Shown here in pieces: positions 8,891 through 17,642 of a stretch of DNA of 64,000 nt (the first letter of the stretch is position 1; every line of letters starts with the position of its first letter). The notes under the pieces were generated by a model that worked only from the letters and a program-made list of their open reading frames with translations, was not told the origin of the DNA and did no database searches. Location of the stretch: the NCBI GenBank assembly GCA_964603155.1, contig CAZRTZ010000005.1:1-64000 (forward strand). Direction: 5' to 3'. The position numbers and the translations under genes are program-made. The DNA is from VAUL01 sp964603155. Lineage in GTDB: Bacteria; Desulfobacterota; Desulfuromonadia; Desulfuromonadales; BM103.

Positions 8891-9043
8891 CTAAGGCCCC
8901 TCCTTTTTCCCTTCTCGTGTCCGGTCCACGCCAGCGCCCTGGCCCGGACGCAGCCGAGCATCGGCCGCTCGCGCGGCATGCATGGCGATTGCTTCGCTCA
9001 CCCTTTCCGACTATCATCCTGGCGATGGCAGGGAGGCCTCGGT

Positions 9044-10042
9044 ATGGATCCGGTTCGGCGTTTGCGCATTTCGCTGTTGTTCCTGGCGGTCGTGATCTGC
9101 GCCGGGATGCTCGGCTATACGGTGATCGAGGGCTGGCCCCTGTTCGACGCCCTGTACATGACGGTCATCACTCTGGCGACCGTCGGTTTCAAGGAAGTCC
9201 ATGAGCTGTCCCATGCCGGCAAAGTCTTCACCATCACCCTGATCATCGGCGGCACCGGGGTGATCGCCTATTCGCTCGGCAGTCTCATCCAGTTCATGGT
9301 CGAAGGCCAGTTCCAGCAGGTGGTGGGGAGGCGCAAGATGCAACAGACGATCGGCAAGCTCAGGGATCACTACATCATCTGTGGTTTTGGCCGGATCGGC
9401 CAGATGATCTGCAAGGAGTTCGAGACCCGGCCGGTCACTTTCGTGGTGGTGGAGAAGAATCCCCACCTGTGCGAGCGTCTGAGCCGCGAAGGCTATCTGT
9501 TCGTGCAGGGGAACGCCACCGACGATGAAACGCTGGTCGCCGCCGGCATCGACCGGGCCCGCGGCCTGATCACCGCGGTGACGTCGGATACCGACAACGT
9601 CTACATTACCCTGACCGCCCGCGGGCTCAACCCGGAGCTGTTCATCCTGGCCCGGGCCGGCGAAGAGGGGGCGGAGGTCAAGCTGATGCGGGCCGGCGCC
9701 TCCAAGGTCATCTCCCCCTATACCATCGGCGCGGTGCGCATGGCCCACGCCATTCTGCGCCCCTCGGTGGTCGACTTCATCGAACTGGCCACCGCCAGCG
9801 AGAACCTGGCCCTGCAGATCGAGGAGATCGAAGTCTCCGAGAAGTCCCTTCTGGTCGGCAAAAGCCTGGTCACGGCCGAGATCCGCCAAAGCATGGGGAT
9901 CATCATCGTGGCGATCAAGCAGCCCGACGGCCACATGCTGTTCAACCCGCCGTCACACACGGTGATCAATCCCCACAGCGTCCTGATCATCCTCGGCGAG
10001 CGGCCGGCCATCACCCGGCTCGAACAAGTCGCCCAGAGCTAA
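9044..10042 (+). CDS. Two-TM potassium channel with TrkA-N/TrkA-C (RCK) domains
   Basis: Integral membrane channel of 332 residues. A first TM segment (about 8-27) and a pore loop with filter TVGFKE (46-51) are followed by a second TM (about 60-82), a Rossmann RCK domain starting at ICGFGRIG (about 110) and a TrkA-C domain at the end. The filter differs from the canonical TVGYGD, so selectivity should be treated as inferred. The ATG at 9044 was chosen for the GGGAGG site at 9031; longer upstream starts lack one. The stop overlaps the convergent J-domain gene. Confidence 0.85.
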   Translation: MDPVRRLRISLLFLAVVICAGMLGYTVIEGWPLFDALYMTVITLATVGFKEVHELSHAGKVFTITLIIGGTGVIAYSLGSLIQFMVEGQFQQVVGRRKMQQTIGKLRDHYIICGFGRIGQMICKEFETRPVTFVVVEKNPHLCERLSREGYLFVQGNATDDETLVAAGIDRARGLITAVTSDTDNVYITLTARGLNPELFILARAGEEGAEVKLMRAGASKVISPYTIGAVRMAHAILRPSVVDFIELATASENLALQIEEIEVSEKSLLVGKSLVTAEIRQSMGIIIVAIKQPDGHMLFNPPSHTVINPHSVLIILGERPAITRLEQVAQS

Positions 10043-10338
10043 TCCCCGGCCGGGCCGCCCCATACCGGATCCCAGCCGAACTGGCGGCGCAGGCGCTCCT
10101 GTGGCACCTGCTCGAGAAACTCGGCTTCGCTGAAGCTGAAGCGGTAGTTTTCGCAGTAGGCCAGCAGGATGTTATGGGCGGCATTGACCCGCTGCATTGC
10201 CCCGGCATCGCCTGCCGTCCCCTGGTCGGGGTGGTGGGTTTTGACCAGGGCCCGATGCCGGGCCTTGATCTGCTTCAGGGTGGCGCGTTCGCCCAGGCCG
10301 AACAGGGCCAGGGCGTCCTGCAGTTCGCGATAGGTCAT
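10039..10338 (-). CDS. Small J-domain protein
   Basis: A 99-residue protein, mostly a J-domain, with an intact HPD motif (KTHHPDQG) that would stimulate DnaK ATPase. It has no Gly/Phe or zinc region, so it is a minimal co-chaperone, not DnaJ itself. The ATG at 10338 is preceded by AGGAG. Its stop overlaps the stop of the convergent K+ channel gene. Specific client unknown. Confidence 0.78.
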   Translation of the reverse strand: MTYRELQDALALFGLGERATLKQIKARHRALVKTHHPDQGTAGDAGAMQRVNAAHNILLAYCENYRFSFSEAEFLEQVPQERLRRQFGWDPVWGGPAGD

Positions 10339-10461
10339 GAGCGCTTCTCCTGCCGCCCGAACCCCGACGCCTTCGGTTGCGCGGGCGGGCGCCTCTGTGG
10401 TAAGAGAAATTTCACGCTGCCGGCTCCCCGCCAGGCAGCGACGCCACCGGGAGTTTCTGCC

Positions 10462-11526
10462 ATGGATCTGAAGGTTCTGCCGCTGACCAACCCCAAACCC
10501 CGCCCCAGCGACGAGAGCCAGCTCGGTTTCGGCAAGCAGTTCACCGACCGCATGCTGGTGATGGAGTACACCGCCGGACGGGGCTGGCATTCCGCCCGCA
10601 TCCAGCCCTACGCCCCCTTTGCCCTCGACCCGGCCTGCGCCGTGCTGCACTACGCCCAGGAGATTTTCGAGGGGCTCAAGGCCTTCCGCCGCAGTGACGG
10701 GCGCATCGCCCTGTTCCGCGCCATGGACAACGTACGCCGCTTCAACCGCAGCGCGGCCCGTATGTGCATGCCCGAGGTCGACGAGGCCTTCTTCCTCGAT
10801 GCCATCCGTGAGCTGGTGCGCCTTGAGGCCGACTGGGTTCCGCACTCCCCGGGCACGGCCCTCTATATCCGGCCGACGATGATTGCCACCGACCCCTATC
10901 TCGGCGTCAAGCCTTCGGACAGCTACCTGTGCTACGTGATCCTCTCGCCGGTCGGCGCCTACTACAAGGGGGGCTTCAGCCCGGTCAAGATCTGGATCTC
11001 CGACGAATACGTGCGCGCCGCGCTCGGCGGCACCGGCGAAGCCAAGACCGGCGGCAACTACGCCGCCAGCCTCAAGGCCTCCATGGAGGCGGCGGCGCGC
11101 GGCTACGACCAGGTGCTGTGGCTCGATGCCGAGCAGCGCAGGTATGTCGAGGAGGTCGGCAGCATGAACATGTGTTTCGTCCTCGACGGCAAGGTGGTCA
11201 CCTCGCCGCTGCGCGGCACCATCCTCGACGGCGTCACCCGCCGTTCCATCCTGACCCTGGTGCGCGATCTCGGGGTGGAGGTCGAGGAGCGCGCGCTCTC
11301 TGTCGAGGAAATCTTCGACAGCATCGCCAGCGGCCGGATGACCGAAGCCTTCGGCACCGGCACCGCCGCCGTGGTCTCGCCGGTGGGGCAGTTCACCTAC
11401 CGCGAGCGCACCGCCACTTTGGGCAACGGCCAGATCGGCGACTTCACCATGAAGCTCTACGAGACGCTGACCGGCATCCAGTACGGGCGACTGCCTGACC
11501 CCCACGCCTGGACAGAACTGCTCTGA
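10462..11526 (+). CDS. ilvE: Branched-chain amino acid aminotransferase
   Basis: PLP enzyme of fold type IV that performs the last step of Leu, Ile and Val synthesis with glutamate as donor. At 354 residues it is the longer (class II) bacterial/eukaryotic form. The PLP lysine lies in AKTGGNY (Lys195), and the FGTGTAAVVSPVG cofactor-binding segment is near residue 297. The start at 10462 follows GGGAG at 8 bp; upstream in-frame sequence belongs to the opposite-strand J-protein region. Stands alone, with a small GC-rich hairpin in its leader (about 10415-10440). Confidence 0.94.
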   Translation: MDLKVLPLTNPKPRPSDESQLGFGKQFTDRMLVMEYTAGRGWHSARIQPYAPFALDPACAVLHYAQEIFEGLKAFRRSDGRIALFRAMDNVRRFNRSAARMCMPEVDEAFFLDAIRELVRLEADWVPHSPGTALYIRPTMIATDPYLGVKPSDSYLCYVILSPVGAYYKGGFSPVKIWISDEYVRAALGGTGEAKTGGNYAASLKASMEAAARGYDQVLWLDAEQRRYVEEVGSMNMCFVLDGKVVTSPLRGTILDGVTRRSILTLVRDLGVEVEERALSVEEIFDSIASGRMTEAFGTGTAAVVSPVGQFTYRERTATLGNGQIGDFTMKLYETLTGIQYGRLPDPHAWTELL

Positions 11527-11544
11527 GCCGGTCCTGGCCGTGCT

Positions 11545-12237
11545 TCAACCCCGACCCTGGCGCGCCTTGAGCAGCGCCAGGGTTTTCTTTGCCGCCAGCG
11601 GGAAGATCCCGAGCAGGGCAAAGGCCAGCAACAGCCCCGGGGAGACGATGCCGGCGGCACTCTCCAACTGCCCCAGCCGGGTCCCGGCGTTGACGTAGAC
11701 CGCCGTGCCGGGGAGCATCCCCACCTGGCTGACCCAGTAAAAAGCCGTGGCCCGCAGCGGCGTCAACCCCATCGCCAGATTGATCAGGAAGAACGGGAAG
11801 ATCGGCACCAGGCGCAGGGAGAACAGGTAAAAGGTCCCCTCCTTCTCGATCCCGGCGTTGATGGCCGAGAGCTTGTCAGCGAGCTTCCCCTGAACCCAGT
11901 CGCGCAGCACGAAGCGCGCCACCAGCATGGCCAGGGTGGCGCCGATGGTGCTGGCGAAGGAGACCACCAGCAGCGCCGGCCAGAAACCGAACAGGGCGCC
12001 GCCGGCCAGCGTCATCACCGTGGCCCCGGGGAGCGACAGGGCGGTCACCGCCACATACATCAGGAAATAAAGCAGCAGTGTTTCCAGGCGGTGGCTCTGA
12101 TAGTAAGCGGCGAACAGCTGCTGTTGCGCCTTCAGGTAGCCGAAGGAGATGAAGCGGTCGAGATCGAGCAGGACGAAGGCGGCCAAGCCGCTGCCCAGCA
12201 CCGCGAGCAAAAGCAGCCTGCCGTGGAAGGTTTTCAT
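11545..12237 (-). CDS. TVP38/TMEM64 (DedA-like) membrane protein
   Basis: A 230-residue polytopic inner-membrane protein with about five hydrophobic segments. It has the family core around LPGATVMTLAGGALFG and a second re-entrant-like segment with LRLVPIFPFFLIN. The function of TVP38/DedA proteins is not settled (lipid scrambling or ion-coupled transport are proposed). It sits 16 bp after the ArsS-like gene, as the last gene of a three-gene set. This association recurs in arsenosugar-type clusters, which suggests export or membrane handling of the product. Confidence 0.85.
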   Translation of the reverse strand: MKTFHGRLLLLAVLGSGLAAFVLLDLDRFISFGYLKAQQQLFAAYYQSHRLETLLLYFLMYVAVTALSLPGATVMTLAGGALFGFWPALLVVSFASTIGATLAMLVARFVLRDWVQGKLADKLSAINAGIEKEGTFYLFSLRLVPIFPFFLINLAMGLTPLRATAFYWVSQVGMLPGTAVYVNAGTRLGQLESAAGIVSPGLLLAFALLGIFPLAAKKTLALLKARQGRG

Positions 12238-12253
12238 GGTCGGCCGTCCGCGC

Positions 12254-13234
12254 TCACGCCGCTATTTCTCCGCCACAGGTGAAGCCCGCCCCGGCGGTAC
12301 AGGCGAAACAGTGCACGCCGGTGGCGATCGCCGTCCCCGCCGCCGGCGGGCCGGCCAGTTCGCTGACGTGACGGCGTTCCCCGCCGAGGGGGAGACCGGC
12401 CGCCAGGTTGAAGTCGCAGTCGTAAAGATAGCCGTCCCAGGCCACCGACACCAGCGAGCGGCACATGACCCCGGCAACGGCCTGCGGGTTGAAGGCCGCC
12501 GTCAACCGGGCGAGATAGCCGGCCTCGTTTCCGGAGGCCTGCAGCCAGGTGCGGAAGCGTCCCAGCGGCATGTTGGCGAAGATGAACAGGTGGTTGAAGG
12601 AGAGCCCGAGTTGCTGTGCCAGGGCCCGCTTGAACTGCCGTTCCGCGGCGGCCTGCCCCGGAGGGAGAAAGGCTCCGGCCGGGTTGGCGGCCAAATGCAG
12701 CTCCAGCGGGCTCTCCGCCGTGCCGAAGCCTAGGGCGTTCAACTGGCGCAGCCGTTCCACGCTGCGCTGCCAGACGCCCTCTCCGCGCTGGGCTTCCAGT
12801 TGAGCGGCAGAGACCGCCGGGAAGGAGGCCACCAGGGTGACACGCAGCTCCCGGCACAACTCAAGCAACGGGGCCCGCTGTTCATCGGTCAGTGCGGTCA
12901 GATTGGTACGCAGCATCACCTGCGGTACGACCTGCGTCAGTCCGCGCAGCAGATGGTCGAGCTCCGCAACCAGTTCCGGAGCCCCGCCGGTAATGTCGGC
13001 GACCTGGAAGCGGCCGCGCCGGGCATAGGCGATCACCTCGTCCATCGTCGCCCGGGACATCGTTTCCGTCCGCTGCGGGCTGGCCTCAAGATGACAGTGA
13101 CGGCAGGCCAGGTCGCAGCGGTAACCGACGTTCACCTGCAGGGTGCGGGCGGCATTGCGGCGCAACTCCAAGCCGTGGCGCTCAAGTGTCGCCGCGAATT
13201 CGGCGTCCATCGACAAGGTATCAGCGCTTTTCAT
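12254..13234 (-). CDS. arsS: ArsS-type radical SAM protein (arsenosugar biosynthesis family)
   Basis: Radical SAM enzyme of 326 residues with the cluster motif CDLACRHC (Cys40, Cys44, Cys47) and a C-terminal DUF3641-like region ending in HCFACTAG then FTCGG. In related proteins the last of these positions can be selenocysteine; here it is an ordinary TGT Cys codon. ArsS is known for joining deoxyadenosine to dimethylarsenic to build oxo-arsenosugar. Here the CMD-like and TVP38 partners flank it but no arsM methyltransferase is nearby, so the true substrate is uncertain. Family call is confident; activity is inferred. Confidence 0.82.
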   Translation of the reverse strand: MKSADTLSMDAEFAATLERHGLELRRNAARTLQVNVGYRCDLACRHCHLEASPQRTETMSRATMDEVIAYARRGRFQVADITGGAPELVAELDHLLRGLTQVVPQVMLRTNLTALTDEQRAPLLELCRELRVTLVASFPAVSAAQLEAQRGEGVWQRSVERLRQLNALGFGTAESPLELHLAANPAGAFLPPGQAAAERQFKRALAQQLGLSFNHLFIFANMPLGRFRTWLQASGNEAGYLARLTAAFNPQAVAGVMCRSLVSVAWDGYLYDCDFNLAAGLPLGGERRHVSELAGPPAAGTAIATGVHCFACTAGAGFTCGGEIAA

Positions 13235-13249
13235 GGAAAACCGGGTTCC

Positions 13250-13582
13250 TCAAAGCGACAGCTGTTCGGCGCGGCGGCGCATTTGCAGCCCGTGTATCAG
13301 CGAGGCTCCGCCGCGGATCGCCGTGACGACATGCACCGCCTCGGTCATTTCCTCAAGATTTGAGCCCTTTTCCAGGCAGGCCACCGTGTAGGCATCGATG
13401 CAGTAGGGACACTGCACCGTGTGGGCCACGGCCAGGGCGATCAGGGCCTTTTCCCTCTCGCTCAGGGCCCCCTCGGCAAACACCTCGCCGTAGTAGGCGA
13501 AAAACTTGCGGGCCAAATCAGGCGCATCCTTGCCGATATCGGCAAACTTGGCCAGGTCCCTGGGATCGTAATAACCGGACAT
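13250..13582 (-). CDS. Carboxymuconolactone decarboxylase-like, arsenosugar-associated peroxidase-like protein
   Basis: A small AhpD-fold protein of 110 residues with the redox pair CPYC followed by IDAYT, and the conserved AIRGGASLIHG segment. This matches the short CMD-like proteins that recur beside ArsS. The start ATG at 13582 follows GGAG. It is the first gene of the set with arsS (15 bp gap) and the TVP38 gene. The likely role is thiol or peroxide chemistry supporting the radical SAM step; this is inferred from context only. Confidence 0.82.
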   Translation of the reverse strand: MSGYYDPRDLAKFADIGKDAPDLARKFFAYYGEVFAEGALSEREKALIALAVAHTVQCPYCIDAYTVACLEKGSNLEEMTEAVHVVTAIRGGASLIHGLQMRRRAEQLSL

Positions 13583-13792
13583 GGTGTGTTTCTCCAGCAG
13601 AAGGGATGGCGCGGCGCGCGAGGGCCGACGCCGGTCTATTGTGTCACGACTCGGACGGCTTTTTCCAGCATGACCTGCACAAAGCCCATGGCGCTCGGCG
13701 CCTCTGCTCAAGGCGGCGGCCCGCTGTCGCAAACAGCCTGATTCTACTTGCTTTCTGCGGGACTTCATGCGAAAAACCACGCTGAGACCGTT

Positions 13793-14401
13793 ATGGACAC
13801 CGCGTTTTTTCTCGCCGTTCTACTTCTGCTCTACCTGATCGCCGCCATTCCGACCGGCGTCGTCGTCACCCGCCTGCTCGGCCTGGAGGATGTGCGCTCC
13901 AAGGGGAGTGGCAACATCGGGGCCACCAACGTCTATCGCGTGGCCGGCAAACTCCCCGGCATCCTTACCCTGATCGGCGACATTCTCAAGGGGCTATTGC
14001 CGTTGCTGGCGGTCAAGCTTTGGCTCGCTCCCACTCCGTTGCAACTGGGGCTGGCCGGCGTGATGGCCATCGTCGGCCACTGTTATCCCGTCTACCTGCG
14101 CTTCAAGGGGGGGAAAGGGGTGGCCACCGCCCTGGGGATCTTCCTGGTCCTCGATCCGCTGGCGGTGCTCGGCGGCTGCGTGGTCTTTTTGCTCGCCGTG
14201 CTCCTTACGCGTTTCATCTCTCTCGGCTCGGTGCTGGCGGCGGTGGCCGTGCCGCTGTTGATTCTGCTGCGCCAACAACCGCCGGCTCTGGTCTGGTGTG
14301 CCGTGGCCATCGGCGGCCTGATCATCTGGCGCCACCGCGGGAATCTGCAGCGCCTTTGCGCCGGAACCGAAAACCGCTTCGGTAGCAAGCCGCCGGCTTG
14401 A
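13793..14401 (+). CDS. plsY: Acyl-phosphate:glycerol-3-phosphate acyltransferase
   Basis: Membrane enzyme that acylates glycerol-3-phosphate from acyl-phosphate, the first step of phospholipid synthesis. The 202 residues form about five TM helices with the three family motifs: SGNIGATN (about 40-47), the GHCYPVYLRFKGGKGVAT loop (about 98-115) and a conserved C-terminal loop. The start at 13793 aligns with the usual N-terminus before the first TM; the ribosome-binding site is weak. Ends 32 bp before mltG. Confidence 0.93.
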   Translation: MDTAFFLAVLLLLYLIAAIPTGVVVTRLLGLEDVRSKGSGNIGATNVYRVAGKLPGILTLIGDILKGLLPLLAVKLWLAPTPLQLGLAGVMAIVGHCYPVYLRFKGGKGVATALGIFLVLDPLAVLGGCVVFLLAVLLTRFISLGSVLAAVAVPLLILLRQQPPALVWCAVAIGGLIIWRHRGNLQRLCAGTENRFGSKPPA

Positions 14402-14433
14402 CATTTCCCCTCCCCCCTTCAAGAATACAGCTT

Positions 14434-15480
14434 ATGTCGAAGACCTCTCATCGCGCTGGCCCCGCCAGGGTGCAACGCCGCAAGCTCTGGCCATGGCTGG
14501 CGCTGCTCCTGGTCGCGGCAGCGCTCGTGGCCGGCTCTCTCGGCGTGCGCCAGTGGCTGTTCCAGCGCTGGCCGGTTACCCCGCCCGGGAGTCAGCGGGT
14601 GCTGATCGCGCCCGGAGCCTCGCTTCCCCAGATCGCCCAGCAACTGGAGCAGGCCGGGGTAGTCAGCGATGCCGACCGTTTCAGCAAGCTGGCACGCTGG
14701 CGCGAGGTGGCCCAGAAAATCAAGGCCGGCGAGTACGAGTTCATCAAGGCGGCCACCCCTGATGAAGTTCTCGACCGCCTGGTGAGCGGCGACGTTCTCA
14801 AGGTTCGCATCACCATCCCCGAAGGGTTTGCCCTGCGGGAGATCGCGGCGCGGGTGGCGGCGGCCGGTCTCGGCACCGCCGAACAGTTTCTCAGGATGGC
14901 AAGCGAGCCGGCCCGCCTGCGAAAGCTCGGCATTCCCGGCCCGTCCCTGGAAGGGTATCTCTTTCCGGAGACCTATATCGTGACGACCACGACAAGCCCT
15001 GCCGAACTGGTCCGGGCGATGTTCGCACAACTGGAGCGGCAGCTGACTCCGGATCTGCTGGCGGCGGCCCGGCAGCGCGGCCTTGACCGTCACCAGCTGA
15101 TCACCCTGGCCTCAATCGTCCAGAAGGAGGCCGGCAACGATGCCGAGATGCCGTTGATAGCCGGCGTATTCCACAACCGCCTGCGCAAGGGGATGCCGCT
15201 GCAGGCCGATCCCACGGTGATCTACGGGGTGGCCGACTTTGACGGCAACCTGACCCGCCGGCACCTGACCACGCCGACGCCCTACAACACCTATACGCGC
15301 AAGGGGTTGCCGCCGGGGCCGATCGCCAGCCCGGGGCTGGTGGCCCTGCGCGCCGCGGCCTTCCCGGCTTCGACCACGGCTCTTTACTTCGTGGGCCGTG
15401 GCGATGGCCGCCATGAATTCAACGCCACCTTGGAAGCCCATAACCGGGCGGTGAACCGCTATCAGCGGGGGGGACGATGA
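14434..15480 (+). CDS. mltG: Endolytic peptidoglycan transglycosylase MltG
   Basis: Inner-membrane lytic transglycosylase thought to terminate nascent glycan strands. The 348 residues start with a basic cytoplasmic tail, then one TM segment (about 21-41), a LysM-like region and the YceG catalytic domain. Family marks are SLEGYLFPETY and the catalytic-Glu region ASIVQKEAGN. The start at 14434 puts 20 residues before the TM segment; the ribosome-binding site is weak. Downstream begins directly with a long inverted-repeat element. Confidence 0.93.
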   Translation: MSKTSHRAGPARVQRRKLWPWLALLLVAAALVAGSLGVRQWLFQRWPVTPPGSQRVLIAPGASLPQIAQQLEQAGVVSDADRFSKLARWREVAQKIKAGEYEFIKAATPDEVLDRLVSGDVLKVRITIPEGFALREIAARVAAAGLGTAEQFLRMASEPARLRKLGIPGPSLEGYLFPETYIVTTTTSPAELVRAMFAQLERQLTPDLLAAARQRGLDRHQLITLASIVQKEAGNDAEMPLIAGVFHNRLRKGMPLQADPTVIYGVADFDGNLTRRHLTTPTPYNTYTRKGLPPGPIASPGLVALRAAAFPASTTALYFVGRGDGRHEFNATLEAHNRAVNRYQRGGR

Positions 15481-15583
15481 AAAACGCCCATCTGCGGTGT
15501 TGCCCTTGATTTCGTCGCTGCGACGTACCATTAAGGTACGCCTCGCTCCTCGATCTGCGGGCGCCGTGCACCTGGGCATTTTT
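15481..15583. repeat. 103-nt imperfect inverted-repeat element after mltG
   Basis: The whole segment folds into one long imperfect hairpin. The outer arms are AAAACGCCCATCTGCGG (15481-15497) and, reading the other strand, AAAAATGCCCAGGTGCACGG (15583-15564). The inner arms end in GTACC-ATTAA-GGTAC (15525-15539). The A-rich start and T-rich end would also let it act as a terminator for mltG. The form resembles dispersed intergenic elements of Desulfuromonadales; no second full copy is in this window. Confidence 0.65.
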
Positions 15584-15635
15584 GATCGTCCCTGATACTC
15601 TTCTTTAAATCGGCCAAATCCACGACGAGGGATTG

Positions 15636-17597
15636 ATGGCGGCTCAACGTATTTTGATCGCCGAAGACCATCAGCCGCTGGCGGAGAGTCTGGTTGCGCT
15701 GCTCAAGGGCCGCGGCTATCAGGCCGAGCATGCCGGCGACGGCATTGCCGCCTTGCGCACCATCGCCTCTGCCCCCCCCGACCTGCTCCTTCTCGACCTT
15801 CACCTCCCCGGGCTGCACGGAGTCGAACTGCTCAAAAAACTGCGCCAGAGCCCGCGCACGAAGCAGTTGCCGGTGATCATCGTCACCGGGGTCTACAAGG
15901 GGGAGGCGTATCGTCAGGCTGCCACCGCCCTTGGCGTCAAGCACTACCTGGAAAAGCCTTTCAAGGCCGGAACTTTGCTCGAAGCGGTCGCTCACTCCCT
16001 GCCGGCCGCGCAGGTGGATGCCGTCCCGCCGCCGCGACCCTTCGCCCAGCATCTGCAACAGGCCTTTCAGCAGCGCTTTTCCGGGCAACTCCTGTTGACC
16101 TGGGCAGACAGTAAGCGCCTGCTGGCCTTTGCCGACGGCAGTCCGGTGGCCCTCAGTCCCGGCTTCCGATATCGCGACATCGGTGACTGCCTGCGTGCGC
16201 GGGGATTCATTTCCGCGGCCGAGTATGCCTATTATGCCGGCCCCGGCGGCAACCGTCCGGAAACCCTGGTGCAGTTGGGGTGCCTGACCTGGCCGCAGCT
16301 GTTCAACGCCCGGCTGGACTACCTCGACAGCGAACTGGAATACGCCTTCGCCGCCCCCCCGGCCCACGCTTCCTGGCAGCCACGGTCGGCGCCAGAACCG
16401 CTGCCGTTCCCCTTGATCAACGTGCCGCAGCTTTTCTACCGCGGCTTCCAGAGCCACCCCGGGCGGGCAGCCGACCAGTTGCTGGCCACCTGTCTCAACA
16501 AGTACCCGGTGCCGACCGCCGCCTATTACCGGCACATCAACCTGCTCAATCTCGATGAGCCGTCATGCCGCTACCTGCACCGGCTGGACGGCCGGCATCG
16601 CCTGCTCGAGTGTGCCGAAGAGCCGCGCCAGGCGGCCCCCCTGCTGTTGACGCTCGCCATTCTGGACATGCTGCGCTTCGCCGATCAACCCGCCGAGCCC
16701 ACCCGGCCCGGCGACCTGCCGCTACGCACCCTGTTCAATGCCGTCGAGGAAGAGGCTGAGACGGTTGTCGAACTGCCGCTGGAGAGTTTCGATGATCTGG
16801 TGGAGGTCGAGGCGGAGACGGCCGCCGCCCTGGCGGCGACTGCGCCGGCTCCGGTCGAAGCCGGGGCTGGCGGCGACGATCTCGGCACGGCCGTGCGGCT
16901 GATGGCCAAAAGTTTCGAAGGTAAGAACCACTACGAGGTTTTCGGCATCAAGCCGGGGAAGTTTGCCATCGACCTGCTCAAGGAGCGCTACTTCGCCATT
17001 ACCCGCCAGTATGGACCGGAAATCCTCATGCAGCTCTCCGGCACCGACGCGGTCCTGGTGGAGGAAATCCTCTCCACGGTGGCCAACGCCTACAACACCC
17101 TCTCCGATGTGGTCAAAAAGGAGCGCTACGACGAATTGCTCGGTGCCGACAAAATCGGTCTGGGGCATAAAGGGGACGACCGCTTCCAGGCCCAGGTTCA
17201 GGCCGAATCGGGGAAGGTCTTCATCGAGATGGAAGAGTGGGACAACGCCGAAAAGGCCCTGCAGGAGGCGGTCAACTTCGATGCCGGCAACGGTGATTAC
17301 CTGGCCCACCTGGCCTGGGCGATCTACCGCAACCCGAAAAATGCCGCCAGCCGGGCGATGCAGGAGAAGGCCAGGCAGATGCTCAATCGCGCCCTCACCC
17401 TGGAGCGCACCCCGGCGGGCTTCGCCTTCAAGGGCTGGATGCTGCTGGACGGCAGCCAGGATGCCTTGGCCGAGGCCGAGTTCAACAAGGCCCTCAAGCT
17501 CGATGCCCGTTCGCTTTTGGCCCGCCGCGGCCTGCGTACCCTGCGGGAAAAGCAGGAACAGCAGAAGAAGGGACTGTTCGGGCGGATGTTCAAATAG
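15636..17597 (+). CDS. Receiver-PATAN(DUF4388)-J-like-TPR multidomain response regulator
   Basis: A 653-residue cytoplasmic protein with four recognisable parts. A receiver domain (about 5-120) has Asp54 as the likely phosphoacceptor and a conserved Lys in LEKPFK. A PATAN/DUF4388-like domain follows (about 130-250). After an acidic Ala/Glu linker there is a J-like domain (about 425-515) that lacks HPD, reading RQYGPE where HPD would be, and then TPR repeats to the C-terminus. There is no DNA-binding domain, so it probably signals by protein contact. No kinase is adjacent. ATG chosen for GAGG at 5 bp; an overlapping TTG three bases earlier is less likely. Function unknown. Confidence 0.8.
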   Translation: MAAQRILIAEDHQPLAESLVALLKGRGYQAEHAGDGIAALRTIASAPPDLLLLDLHLPGLHGVELLKKLRQSPRTKQLPVIIVTGVYKGEAYRQAATALGVKHYLEKPFKAGTLLEAVAHSLPAAQVDAVPPPRPFAQHLQQAFQQRFSGQLLLTWADSKRLLAFADGSPVALSPGFRYRDIGDCLRARGFISAAEYAYYAGPGGNRPETLVQLGCLTWPQLFNARLDYLDSELEYAFAAPPAHASWQPRSAPEPLPFPLINVPQLFYRGFQSHPGRAADQLLATCLNKYPVPTAAYYRHINLLNLDEPSCRYLHRLDGRHRLLECAEEPRQAAPLLLTLAILDMLRFADQPAEPTRPGDLPLRTLFNAVEEEAETVVELPLESFDDLVEVEAETAAALAATAPAPVEAGAGGDDLGTAVRLMAKSFEGKNHYEVFGIKPGKFAIDLLKERYFAITRQYGPEILMQLSGTDAVLVEEILSTVANAYNTLSDVVKKERYDELLGADKIGLGHKGDDRFQAQVQAESGKVFIEMEEWDNAEKALQEAVNFDAGNGDYLAHLAWAIYRNPKNAASRAMQEKARQMLNRALTLERTPAGFAFKGWMLLDGSQDALAEAEFNKALKLDARSLLARRGLRTLREKQEQQKKGLFGRMFK

Positions 17598-17600
17598 TGA

Positions 17601-17631
17601 AAGCCCCGCACACTCTCTTGGTGCGGGGCTT
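17601..17631. terminator. Bidirectional terminator hairpin
   Basis: An 11-bp perfect stem AAGCCCCGCAC / GTGCGGGGCTT with a 9-nt loop, placed 3 bp after the stop of the multidomain regulator gene. On the opposite strand it follows a possible 57-codon frame by 11 bp. A- and T-rich flanks on either side would serve both directions. Confidence 0.75.
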
Positions 17632-17642
17632 CGTCGTCTCGA

